The position numbers were made by a program, and so were the translations under genes. The notes under the pieces were generated by a model, which was not told where the DNA came from, searched no databases, and worked only from the letters and a program-made list of their open reading frames with translations. From Branchipolynoe longqiensis (lineage: Eukaryota > Annelida > Polychaeta > Phyllodocida > Polynoidae): a stretch of DNA of 64,000 nt. Positions 1 to 9,001 of this stretch are shown here, in pieces (position 1 is the stretch's first letter; each line of letters begins with the position of its first letter). Location of the stretch: the NCBI GenBank assembly GCA_030323885.1, contig CM059190.1, positions 104,511,856 to 104,575,855 of the forward strand. Reading direction: 5' to 3'.

Positions 1-1398
1 TCTCTATCACGAAGAGCACCATAACCATGTAACGAAGCATCAGTATATACTGCAAAAGTTTCTGACTGGTTCAATAGTATTTTTTGTTCACCATTAAACT
101 GATCAACAAATTTTAACCACCAACATATCTCAGTACGAAAGGCTGAATTAATTCTATATTTATGATATGGATGTTTCAAGGCTTTTACCGCACTATATAT
201 GCGTGCCGAAAAAGAGCGACCGCCCCTAACTACGATCGCACAATGCGATAATCGACCTCCTAGCAGTTCCAACTCCTTTTTAGTCGCCTTCTTCCTATTG
301 GTAAATAAAGCCAAATGTTCTTTTAATTTCAGAACCTTGTCAGAAGGAAGCTATACTTTTAAGGCTACAGTATCAACCTCAATACCCAAAAATCTACCTT
401 TGGTTGCAGGACTTAATAATTTAGGAAAACTTATATAAAACCCCAGCCTACGCAGTATAGCTATCAATTTCAATTGCTGCATACAACAAACATCATAAGT
501 TTCACCAAGCACCGCAAAATCATCCAAATAATTGACTAGCCTTGAATTACCGCCCCTAACAGCACAACGGTAGTTGAAGTCAGACACCTTACTAAATATA
601 TAAGGGCTAGATGATAACCCCATTGACAGTCTATTATCAACAAAATATTTTTCTTTACCATCTATTTTCCAAATAAGACCTTGCTTCTCCCTGTCTAACG
701 GATGAATGCTTAAAGCACGATAAGCATCCTTTATGTCTATCACAGCGATGAAATCGTTCCGAGCCATCATTGCTAACAATGTGTTGACACTTTTATACCT
801 AAACTTACAGCAAGTGTCAGAAATGTAGTTATTCACCGACGTCGAATACGGCTTACTGCAGTCTATTATTACGCGATAACCTTCGCCTGTAGATTTAGGA
901 ATGCAAAATAAATTGTGAGAACAGATAGGCAATTTATCGGAAACTGAAGTATATCCGTTTTCCAACTCAGTTTTCAATTTCTTTGTTATAAAATTATTGT
1001 GGTCTATATTACCTCTAGAGTAGGTCTATATTACCTCTAGAGTACTGTAAGTACTGGTATAAGAACTACAACAGTCTTGATTAATAATTTTAAATCCAAA
1101 TATAGCACCATGCAATATATACTCCCAATCAGGGTCGGTGTCTCCATGATAAAAAGATTCGACAAATACCCGGCAAGGTTTAAATTATACCGGTACTCCT
1201 GCAATTTTATGCACACAGTTGCAAGTGCCTTCAAAACAGACCTGCCTTACAGCAAACCTACATTTACTTCCAACAACAGAATGTCTGTCGAAAGCGGTTA
1301 TTGAATAACCATCTAAACAATTAATGACTTTTAACCAGGTTGAATTAATAGGTTTCCAAATAGGCAAGGGTGTCACATAACCATTCGGCTCCTCTACC
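1..1398 (-). pseudogene. DIRS/Ngaro-type reverse transcriptase-RNase H, partial and broken
   Basis: This is the pol-like ORF of a tyrosine-recombinase retrotransposon; it would copy element RNA into DNA. Reading leftwards, 1185-1380 gives the N-terminal linker (LPIWKPINSTWLKV). The reverse transcriptase follows at 351-977, with VIIDCSKPYS, DIKDAYRALSIHP, the LSMGLSSSPYIFSK stretch and the catalytic box YLDDFAVLG. An in-frame TAG near 351 interrupts it. Reading continues open to base 1 and ends in FAVYTDASLHGYG, which looks like the start of RNase H. A 22-bp tandem duplication at 1001-1044 lies between linker and RT. The matching gag is upstream at 2345-3448; the recombinase would lie beyond the left edge. 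The YLDD box and the S-x-x-P-Y-x-F spacing fit DIRS/Ngaro elements, not Gypsy or LINE RTs. Confidence 0.8.
1001..1044. repeat. 22-bp perfect tandem duplication
   Basis: Two adjacent identical copies of a 22-bp unit starting GGTCTATATTACCTC. It falls inside the degenerate DIRS-type ORF, and 22 bp is not a multiple of three, so it adds a frame break. Confidence 0.85.
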
Positions 1399-2137
1399 AA
1401 CATCATCATCATCATCATCATGCTGTCGGTCGCGATGTGACAAAGACTGCTTTCATTACTTGACTGCCGCTCTCCATTTAGCTCTCTGCTGTGAGAGTTG
1501 GGTCCATGAGTCGGTCTTAATATCTTAAGGTTTCTCTTGATGGTATCCTTGAACCGGAGACGAGGGCGCCCTCTCTTTCTGTAACCAGAAGACAGTTGAG
1601 AATAGCGGATCTGCTTTGGTAGCCTGTCTGATGACATCCTCATGAGGTGTCCAGTCCACCAGAGATTCTTTTTGATCAGAAGATCTTCGATAGAGGGCAG
1701 CCCCGTCCGTTCGAGTATTTCCTTATTTGTCACTTTGTCCTTCCACGTTAGCCTCATGATTGAACGCATCATGAAGGCATGCAGCTTTTTCACCTGTCGT
1801 CTGTACACTGTCCAGGCCTCGGCTCCGTATAGTAGGGTGGATAGCATGAGTTACATTCCATGAAAGCCTGCAAAAGTGTTGAAGTGCTGCTGGCTTTTGC
1901 AAGTTACCAGCGGCACTCTCTCGGGGAGCAAATAGAGGTTTCACACCGGCAAGAATATGTCAAGACAGGCGCAAAACTATTTGTCCCTGCAGTGGCTGGT
2001 CGGGAGATGTTGGGAGTTCCATACATCAACCGCCTTTAATGCTGCCACACTGAGTTTTCTGTTTAGGGTTTGCTCCCTTAGCCTTCGGTTCTATCAAGAA
2101 CCTGTACCACAAGGCAGTGGTTTACAACTCTGCAACA
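1399..2137 (-). mobile_element. Internally deleted LINE derivative (RTE-like 3' end), inserted in the DIRS-type element
   Basis: The 1425-1847 part encodes the C-terminus of a non-LTR polyprotein on the minus strand (LLYGAEAWTVYRR, RSIMRLTWKDKV, RWTGHLMRM-like and RKRGRPRLRFKD motifs). It ends in an (ATG)n tail, seen as (CAT)n at 1399-1420. Upstream of this coding remnant, 1860-2137 is unrelated sequence that sits next to the same 3' end in a second copy at 47129-47697. Both copies therefore share a 5'-piece/3'-piece structure, which suggests a non-autonomous subfamily, not a random truncation. Its insertion splits the gag-RT region of the host DIRS-type element. The RTE-like clade label is from memory of typical motifs. 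Confidence 0.7.
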
Positions 2138-2344
2138 CGTTGCTATTTAATTGGCTAACATGTGTGCTATTTCTACCAGAGCGGCGGAGGCACAATTCTC
2201 CACATTCTTGACTACCGCATAACTACTACCGTAAGCCTGACTGGAAGGAAATATTTTATCAACATTAATATTAGGCTGTTGTTTAATATATTTTGCTTTA
2301 GCTAGTTTTTTACGCCTGCATTTATTAAATTTTTTCCAACATCC

Positions 2345-3448
2345 TCAATCCCTACGGCAACTACTACGTTTGTGACTGCGGCTGCGACAACGGGAACACC
2401 AATGTCCAAAATCACAAGTATTTTGGTCCCTTGTACAACCTTGGTCACCATTATGTGCAAGACACGTTTTTTTCCCGTCCCGTGTGAACAGACGACCCGA
2501 CGCATTCGAAGAAGCCGCAGCCGAACTAGCCGACTTCTTTGTATCCTTAATATTCTCAAATGCGTAGTGCCGCAAAGCTAAGTCACTATTACCATTAGCA
2601 AATGCAGAGAAACCTTGCTTTTGTGCCAACTTACGCATCCCGGTATCAGAAGCGACATGTGCAGTATTATTGAAATGGTTAAATTTTGCTTTTGAACACA
2701 AATAACTAATATGGTTAATTACAGCATGGCAAGCATCCATATCATTATATGCACTAGCATCCAAGAACCACGCACAAGTTGCCTCAATTAACTCGTACGC
2801 ATTAAATTTTTTAACCTGCTTCCTGTCCACTGTGTGATGCTTAATTGACCACTTACGCTTCCGCCTTCTTTCCCTGCTCGGTGTCCGACTCCCTGAGCTG
2901 GACGACGACGACCTTCGACGGTGACTGCACCGGCGTGCATGACTGAACTTGCCTCTCCCACAGTCTGCCAATGCCACATCCAGTTGTCTCAGCTCATCCT
3001 CCAGTTGTTCTTGCTGCTGCAATAACCCCGCCACCCGCCGCTTCTTTTCCAACGCTTCCACTCTGTCCTTCAAAGGTTGCTCGTCCGTCACCAAAATGTC
3101 GCTCACTGCACCCCCTGTCGCACCACGCACCTCCGTTTTTATATCTGTCGCCATATCGTCTTCCATCTGTGGGTGAGCTCGAGTAGCCCTTTTTGTTGTT
3201 GCAGATAGACGTACAGGGCATAACTCGTTAACAGGCAACTTATGCTTTTGACCACATGGCCCGCAATAATCAGTGATAGGCTGCGTAGGTCTAGGAGCGC
3301 GGTGCCGCACCTTGGCGTCAGTGCCGGTGTCAATGAAGGTCAGCTGAAAACAGTTGTTGTGTCGGGTGCGTCTGGAGACCGAGTGAATGCACCTTGGTCG
3401 ACAGCAGGCCGTCTGCGAATGCAGCGCCGAAAGCACCCCTGGTATCAA
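2345..3448 (-). CDS. Gag-like protein of DIRS/Ngaro-type element
   Basis: Open frame of 367 codons; the real start may be the internal Met near 3168 (MEDDMATDIKTEV), which begins the more typical gag-like part. The order is: an acidic start, a coiled-coil-like stretch with Leu/Glu/Gln (residues about 125-165), a basic Ser/Arg-rich nucleic-acid-binding segment (SHRRRSSSSSSGSR, about 172-195), a helical core with AYELIEATCAWFLDAS, and a Cys/His-rich end at about 325-364 (CLAHNGDQGC, DFGHWCSRCRSRSHKRSSC). Such a zinc-binding C-terminus is usual in YR-retrotransposon gag proteins. It lies directly upstream of the RT on the same strand. No stop interrupts it, so this is the best-preserved gene of this element. 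Confidence 0.72.
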   Translation of the reverse strand: MIPGVLSALHSQTACCRPRCIHSVSRRTRHNNCFQLTFIDTGTDAKVRHRAPRPTQPITDYCGPCGQKHKLPVNELCPVRLSATTKRATRAHPQMEDDMATDIKTEVRGATGGAVSDILVTDEQPLKDRVEALEKKRRVAGLLQQQEQLEDELRQLDVALADCGRGKFSHARRCSHRRRSSSSSSGSRTPSRERRRKRKWSIKHHTVDRKQVKKFNAYELIEATCAWFLDASAYNDMDACHAVINHISYLCSKAKFNHFNNTAHVASDTGMRKLAQKQGFSAFANGNSDLALRHYAFENIKDTKKSASSAAASSNASGRLFTRDGKKTCLAHNGDQGCTRDQNTCDFGHWCSRCRSRSHKRSSCRRD

Positions 3449-3484
3449 ACCCAGGAACCACTGGTGTCAACACTGGGAAAGTAA

Positions 3485-3753
3485 TATAGCCGGAGTCCTT
3501 TTCACCTAACAGCCGCATACAGTCTGTATACGAGTTATATATGCTTAGAAACATACCGTTATATACATATATATATGCATAAATACCTATATGCCAATAT
3601 ATGTGTATATATGCGCATATATACACATACATCCACATATATATATATATGTAAGAATTGCATGGCAACACAGTATTGGTGGGTACATTATTTATTTACA
3701 GGAAGTGAATAGTAGAGAACAGTAATGCACCTGGCTGGGCCAGTAATGCACCT
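3485..3753. repeat. AT/ATGC-rich microsatellite in non-coding DNA
   Basis: Alternating ATATAC/ATATGC tracts at about 3555-3655, with nothing recognisable around them. I see no gene between the gag and the SINE at 3840. Confidence 0.7.
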
Positions 3754-3786
3754 GTACTGGTGCACTTTCAATAAGTGCACCAGTAC
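3754..3786. other. Perfect 12-bp inverted repeat (hairpin)
   Basis: GTACTGGTGCAC is followed after a 9-base loop (TTTCAATAA) by its exact reverse complement. Direct repeats of the half-site (AATGCACCTG) lie just before it. A related string (TTTAATAAGTGCATCAGTA) recurs near 40760 in an inverted-repeat element, so this is probably a relic of a DNA transposon. Confidence 0.7.
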
Positions 3787-3839
3787 CTAAGTTGGATATG
3801 TTGGATAAAGTGGTGACAAGTGCTTTGGGTTAGAAAAGT

Positions 3840-4180
3840 TTGTTTGTTGTTTTTTGTTTGTTGGAGTTTTACGTCCTGGCAACATCCAAGGTCATATCAG
3901 GATGGATACCGATTTGTGACAGTGCCCAGTCATGGTGACTTTTTAGTGCTGCCCCACCGGGAAATCACGCCACTAGCACCATGACCCGATGTCCCACTCA
4001 GTCACATTATCCTGACACTGAGCTAAGCCACTCCTTGTCCTATCCTATTAATGCCGAGCGCCAGGCTAGGAAGTGACAAGTATCAATTTAAAAGTCATTG
4101 ATTTGACTTGACCGGTAACCAAACTCCCGACCTTTCGCATGTGAGGCCCGCGCTCTACCGATTAGGCCACCGCGCCCTGT
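3840..4180 (-). mobile_element. tRNA-derived SINE, family 1
   Basis: Read on the minus strand it starts with a tRNA-like head (A-box-like TGGCCTAATCGG). The shared body follows: CAATGACTT, CCTGGCGCTCGGCATTA, AGTGTCAGGATAATGTGAC, GGGGCAGCACT. It ends in the shared tail GTTGCCAGGACGTAAAAC and an (AACAA)n-type end. At least six other copies or fragments lie in this window. Such elements are transcribed by RNA polymerase III and moved by a partner LINE. Confidence 0.85.
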
Positions 4181-4479
4181 GAGAAATGTTTATGTTTTGA
4201 TCGGACTATGCCGTTTTTATCATAGTCAGTAACCCTGTCGGTTAACCTTTCTGTCGCAACCGGTGGCACAATTGATGCGAATGCAGACATTTATACCCCA
4301 GTCACACTACGCTTCCGACTATTTGCGACCAGAAAAAACGGGTGTTCGCAAAGTGGTCCTCTGTGTTCGCCGACCTCCTGGCGACCATTTTGATCGAAAG
4401 AAGGTTGCAGGTGTTGCACCAAAAACCTCCTTGCGACCAAAATGGTTGCCAGGAGATTGCTAACCATTTTCATATGTTA

Positions 4480-5010
4480 GCGATTGGTCAGCGATCGTTC
4501 ACCGACTGATCGCCGACTGGTTGCCAACTGATCAATGACATAATTGGTTGGTGATCGGTTGGCGATTGATCGGCGAGTGATGAGGGACTGGTTGGAGACT
4601 GACTTGGACCCATTTGCAGTTTGGGCTATTTTCCATTCCAACCAGTGGTCCACAACTGTTTCCTCAAAGGCTGTGGTATGTGATGTCCTGTCTGTGGGAA
4701 AGTGCATATAAAAGACCCCTTGCTGTTTATCAGAAAGATTGGCCTATGTAGCAGCAGCAGGTTTCCCCCAAAGAAATATGTCAGAATGACCATATGTTTG
4801 ACGTCCAATAGCTGATGATAACAATCAATGTGCTCTAGAGGCGTCGTTAAATAAAACAAACTTTCCTTTTGGAGACTGATTTGTGTCTGATCTGCAATCG
4901 AACACTGATTGGTTGCAAACTAGTCAACAACCTCTTGTTGATCAATCGGCGAATGATTTCCAACCAGTCTTCCGCTTCCCTTGCATTTTTTGCTTTGGTC
5001 GCCAGTAGGT
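4480..5010. repeat. Degenerate GATTGGTTGGCGA-type repeat, split by a SINE
   Basis: About 4480-4615 and 4870-5010 are made of diverged short units around GACTGGTTGSCGACTGATCG. The two halves are separated by the SINE at 4615-4870. Confidence 0.6.
4615..4870 (+). mobile_element. SINE with mollusc-type 3' domain
   Basis: The sequence contains GGCTGTGGTATGTGATGTCC, CTGTCTGTGGGAAAGTGCAT, ATAAAAGACCCCTTGCTG and ends in GCGTCGTTAAATAAAAC. I recognise this arrangement as a very abundant molluscan SINE body and tail; the tRNA-like head appears to be missing (5'-truncated). It splits a degenerate repeat. It is the best taxonomic clue in the window. Confidence 0.75.
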
Positions 5011-5690
5011 TTGTTATCGAAGTGGTTTTTGTGGTCACAAAGTAACCTATAACACCTGATCGAACTAATAAAACATATACTAACCACAAAGCTATAATTG
5101 ACCGAGACAATTTAAATGAATCACGGAACCATTATCTGTATTATCCCAAATCCACTACTATCTGTAATAGCAAGTCATACCCATGGTATCAACAGGTAGG
5201 GACCACGACTTGGATTTCAAAACGTCTTGCTTTCTGAAGACGTCTTGAAAAACCAAGACAGTTTACATATAGAATTAAATAGGGGTGACCTGTCACAGTC
5301 TGCTACTAATTTAATATTGAGTATGGAACCTAACAAAACATATCATTAGAATGGGTGTAAGTAGCTCTTCAAAGTGTCTATGAAGAAAATGCTCCTGTGT
5401 ATAGTATGTTCATAATATACAATTAAAACTACATTAAAATAACGAGATAATCTTATTTTGCCTGTAACATTGTGCTGCTTGTATTTTGGAATTAGTCATT
5501 TTTACTGGTAAACCACCATGGTCTATTTAAAAAAAGTACTTTTCTTAGAATCAAAATACTGGACATAGTTAATGAGAAATAAACCAAAAATATGAACAAA
5601 TCATGATGTGTGACATCATATAAGCCATTACTCTAATGTACACACAGGCAGATGGGTTGTTGTTTTAGCAGTGTACACAAGGATGGCCAC
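5011..5690. other. Non-coding stretch, nothing recognised
   Basis: AT-rich DNA with no convincing ORF, splice structure or repeat that I can match elsewhere in the window. Confidence 0.6.
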
Positions 5691-5695
5691 TGGAG

Positions 5696-5950
5696 CTTGG
5701 TGTGGGTGTGGTTTTGGGTGTGGGTGTGGGTGTGGGTGCAGAGTGGGATTTCTCTCTGTGTGGTATATCCACCACACAGTATATGTGTATGTGCATATAC
5801 ACACATACATATATATACAGATATATATATATATATAAATATATATATATATATGCACACAGTTATATCTGCATATATATGCATAATTATATACACCCAT
5901 ATATGTGCATGTATGTGTATATATATACCCACGTATATACAACGTATATG
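5696..5950. repeat. (GTGGGT)n and (AT/ATAC)n microsatellites
   Basis: A GGGTGTG-rich tract at about 5699-5740 is followed by a long alternating AT/ATAC/ATGC tract at about 5775-5950. Apparent ORFs here are low-complexity readings. Confidence 0.85.
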
Positions 5951-6254
5951 CAGATGTAACCGAAGTGCACGGTGCTGCCACCCAGGGGCTCCTGGGGGGC
6001 TCACAGGATAGTGCCATGCACAACCACCAGGTGGGGCAGGAGCCTCCCTACACCTGTTGTTGATGTTGGCTCAGTCTGTCCCTGGCAGCCAGAGCCTCCA
6101 CACTTCCTTTCAAAACTGTTTTCTTTTATTTATGTGATAAAGCATCACATTTTTTAAAGATTTTATTCTGTATATCGCTACCTGATGTATCCATCTTAGA
6201 ATCTCCTGGTCCCTGGCTTTTATAGCCTTGTATCCTGTTCTTGTACACCAACAC

Positions 6255-6584
6255 TGTTTGTTTTTTTGTTTTACGTCCTAGCAACATCTAAGGTCATATC
6301 AGGACGGGTACCGACTTGTGACAGTGCGCATTCATAGCAACTTTATAGTGCTGTCCCACTGGGAAAACAAGCCGCCAGCACCATGACCTGGTATCCCACT
6401 CAGTCACATTATCCTGACACTGAGCACACCAGTCCTTGCCCTATCCTAATAATGACGAGCGCCTGGCTAGGAAGCCACAAGTATACATTTTTAAGTCATT
6501 GGTTTGACTCGACCAGGGTTCGAACCCACAATCTACCAGCACGGGAGACGGACACTCTAACTCATTCGGCCACCCTGTCTGGTC
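6255..6584 (-). mobile_element. tRNA-derived SINE, family 1
   Basis: A near-complete copy on the minus strand: head with A box TGGCCGAATGAG and B box GGTTCGAACCC, shared body, and tail GTTGCTAGGACGTAAAAC with A-rich end. The head resembles a class-II (Leu/Ser-like) tRNA, which is an inference from the A-box context. Confidence 0.87.
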
Positions 6585-6614
6585 ACAGCAACACTGTCAC
6601 TGACTGGAATATCG

Positions 6615-6758
6615 GATCAGGGCGCCAATAGCACGGTCTGCCAATGGGGCAGCACTATAAAGTCGGCATGGGTGTGCAGTATCAAAAGTGGGTACCCATC
6701 CTGATATTAGTTTAAATGTTGCTGCGGCATAACACCCCAACAAACAAACTATAGAATT
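6615..6758 (+). mobile_element. 3' fragment of family-1 SINE
   Basis: Contains GGGGCAGCACTATAAAGTC, GGTACCCATCCTGATAT and a degraded tail ending AACAAACAAAC. The head is missing. It lies next to, and opposite to, the copy at 6255-6584. Confidence 0.75.
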
Positions 6759-6950
6759 CTATTCATGTTTAATTTTCAGACCAGCTTGTGATGACGTCAT
6801 CAGGATCTTCTCTCGGGGTGTTCCTCAATACGCTGAGCAGTCTTCACAGCGGTGTACTGATCATGAACCGAACCGGTAAGACTGGACTTAGGTCCATTTC
6901 CAGTTGTCAAGACAATGTCTTTTCTGTGGTCTATGCAGCTACCACCCACA

Positions 6951-7172
6951 TTAGTTCTTGGTACTGCCATCAGAGGGCAGGTGTAAATCTTCTATAACTA
7001 TAAGGCATTGTCCACAGAGCATGCTGCACAATAAGCTGCCACACACAACATTAGTTCCTGCTACTGCCATCAGAGGGCAGGTGGAAATCTTCTATAACTA
7101 TAATGCATTATCCACAGAACATGCTGCACAATAAGTTCTGTTAGTTCTCACTTCTGCCATCAGATGGCAGGT
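6951..7172 (+). repeat. ~95-bp tandem repeat with CTCF-like core, left array
   Basis: Units begin TTAGTTC and contain CTGCCATCAGAGGGCAGG, then CTTCTATAACTATAAGGCA and ATGCTGCACAATAAG. The 14-base core CCATCAGAGGGCAG is at 6967-6980 and 7067-7080, with a one-base variant at 7157-7170. The array continues at 7681-7856 after a LINE insertion. Confidence 0.85.
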
Positions 7173-7680
7173 GGAGTACCTCTATATTAAATCCATTGAA
7201 GCTGTTCAGAGAAGGGTAACTAAGCTAGTGCCACATCTGAAGGATCTTAGTTATCCAGAAAGACTCAGGAGACTCAAGTTGTCAAGCCTCACCTACAGAA
7301 GATTTTGTGGGGACATGATCAACATGTGGAAGTTCCTGAATGCTGAGTATAATGTGGATGAGGCCTTGCTATTCAGATGCATACAGGGAAGCAGTACCAA
7401 AGGTCACTCCAACAAGCTTTTCAAGCCAAGGTACAACAGCTTACTCAGAGGGGCATTCTTTTCACAGCGAGTGATAAACATGTGGAATGAGCCACCAGAA
7501 GAAGCAGTGGAAGCAGCTACCATAAATCAATTCAAGAATGCGCTGGACAGGGCCTGGGCCAGAGAAACATTCCTGTATGATTTCGAGGCTGCATACCACT
7601 AGAGCTGAGAGCTACATGCTTTGTATAGGCTACCAGAAGCCTGCATCAAAGAAGAGAATAATAATAATAATAATAACAAC
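7173..7680 (+). pseudogene. 3' end of a CR1/Jockey-like LINE reverse transcriptase ORF
   Basis: An ORF of 143 codons (7171-7602) matches the C-terminal region after the RT domain of CR1/L2/Jockey-type LINEs: LYIKSIEAVQRRVTKLVPHL, LRRLKLSSLTYRR, GDMINMWKFLN, FFSQRVINMWNEPPE. It ends with TAG at about 7600, followed by a short UTR and an (AAT)n tail at 7660-7677. It is 5'-truncated, as most LINE copies are, and has landed inside one unit of the CTCF-like repeat array; the unit resumes at about 7681 with ACTATAAGGCATTATCC. Confidence 0.8.
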
Positions 7681-7856
7681 TATAAGGCATTATCCACAGA
7701 GCATGCTGCACAATGAGCTGCCACACATATTAGTTCTTGCTACTGCCATCAGAGGGCAGGTGTAAATCTTCTATAACTATAAGGCATTATCCATAGAGCA
7801 TGTTGCACAATGAGTTGCATTAGTTCTCACTTCTGCCATCAGAGGGCAGGTGGAAA
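7681..7856 (+). repeat. ~95-bp tandem repeat with CTCF-like core, continued
   Basis: Two further cores CCATCAGAGGGCAG at 7746-7759 and 7836-7849, all in the same orientation as the left part. The last unit is cut at 7856 by the truncated end of the Ty3/Gypsy copy. Confidence 0.85.
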
Positions 7857-9001
7857 TCCAAACTGTCTGTCCAATGGCCCTGGCTCATTAACCAGCAATA
7901 ATACTGCATCTCCCACTTTCAGCTGTACTGCATTAGCCCTGTTAATTGCTCTTGCTGTATTATACTGTCTGCTAATGGCCCTGTTTCTTACTGCTTCTTG
8001 CAGTGAATCTGTCAATTCATCAATTCTTCTAGCTGCATGTGATGAAACCTCCCCAGTCTGTCTGTATAATAACTGTGACTGTGGTTTATTTGGATGTCTA
8101 CCAAACTGTAGATAGAATGGTGAAAACCCTGTGGGACCCAGAGATGTGCATCTATATGCCAATAGTGCATCCCTCAAATATTCTTCCCACTCACTGGCTC
8201 TAGCATTGACCAATTTCGCCAGCATGCTTTTTAGTGTTCCATGGAAACGTTCCACCATGCCATTTGATTGTGGGTGGTATGGGGTGGTGTGTCTTACTTC
8301 CACACCCAATTCTTCTAAATATCCCACAATGAGTTTGTTCTTAAATTCCAGACCATTATCAGTCAGAAATACTTCTGGTGCTGAATATCTGGGTATGTAG
8401 TCTCTTACTAAATAATCATAGATCCCCTGGGATGATTTGTTGGGGAGGGGTTTTACCTCCACCCAGCCTGTGCAGTGATCTATGACAGATAGTAGATATT
8501 TATTTCCCTCTTTGCTTTCTGGGAATGGCCCTGTCAGATCTGCTGCTATCAGCAGTCCTGGAGCAACTGGGAGTGGCAATGCAGTGGGGAGTGGGTAATC
8601 CCTCTTCACCCTGTTTAGAGAGCATGGTGGATATTTTGCTATAAATTTGGCAACATCCCCTCTGGCCATCTAAAATGTTCCTGCACTCTCTGTAATGTTT
8701 TTGTCATTGCCATGTGCCCCACATCTTTATGAGCCCGTTCTACTACTTGTTCTCTGAACTGCACTGGCAACATTAATCTTGGATAGATTTTTCCCCCTGG
8801 TGGTGGAATTAGTGAATACACCAACCCATCCATTAGGATATAATCATCCTGATCTTCCCTTGCCAAGCTCACCTGTGGAGTGTCAGCCTGCAGTTTGCCA
8901 ATGGATTCCCTGTCTAACTGGTAATATTCAAAAGGGATCTCCTCCTCCATACCTGCTATTTCCACCACTGACATTTGTTCTGGCTCTTCAGCTACTACCA
9001 C
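7857..9001 (-). pseudogene. Ty3/Gypsy integrase, second (left) body, truncated
   Basis: The integrase inserts element DNA into the genome. Two frames are needed. Positions 8639-9001 give the end of RNase H and the N-terminal zinc-binding half (HKDVGHMAMTKTLQ). Positions 7857-8669 give the other zinc-finger cysteines and the catalytic core: IAADLTGPFPES (first Asp), FLTDNGLEFKN (second Asp), SNGMVERFHGTL (Glu). The frame break between them lies at WPEGMLPNL/MARGDVAKF and is identical in the first body, so it predates both copies. A separate one-base deletion near 8999 splits this part from the RT frame. Homology ends at 7857 where repeat DNA begins, so the integrase C-terminus and anything downstream are lost. 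Confidence 0.88.

Noticed and set aside
5628..6023. Overlapping open frames on both strands
   Set aside because: Produced by AT/ATAC microsatellite sequence; no codon structure.
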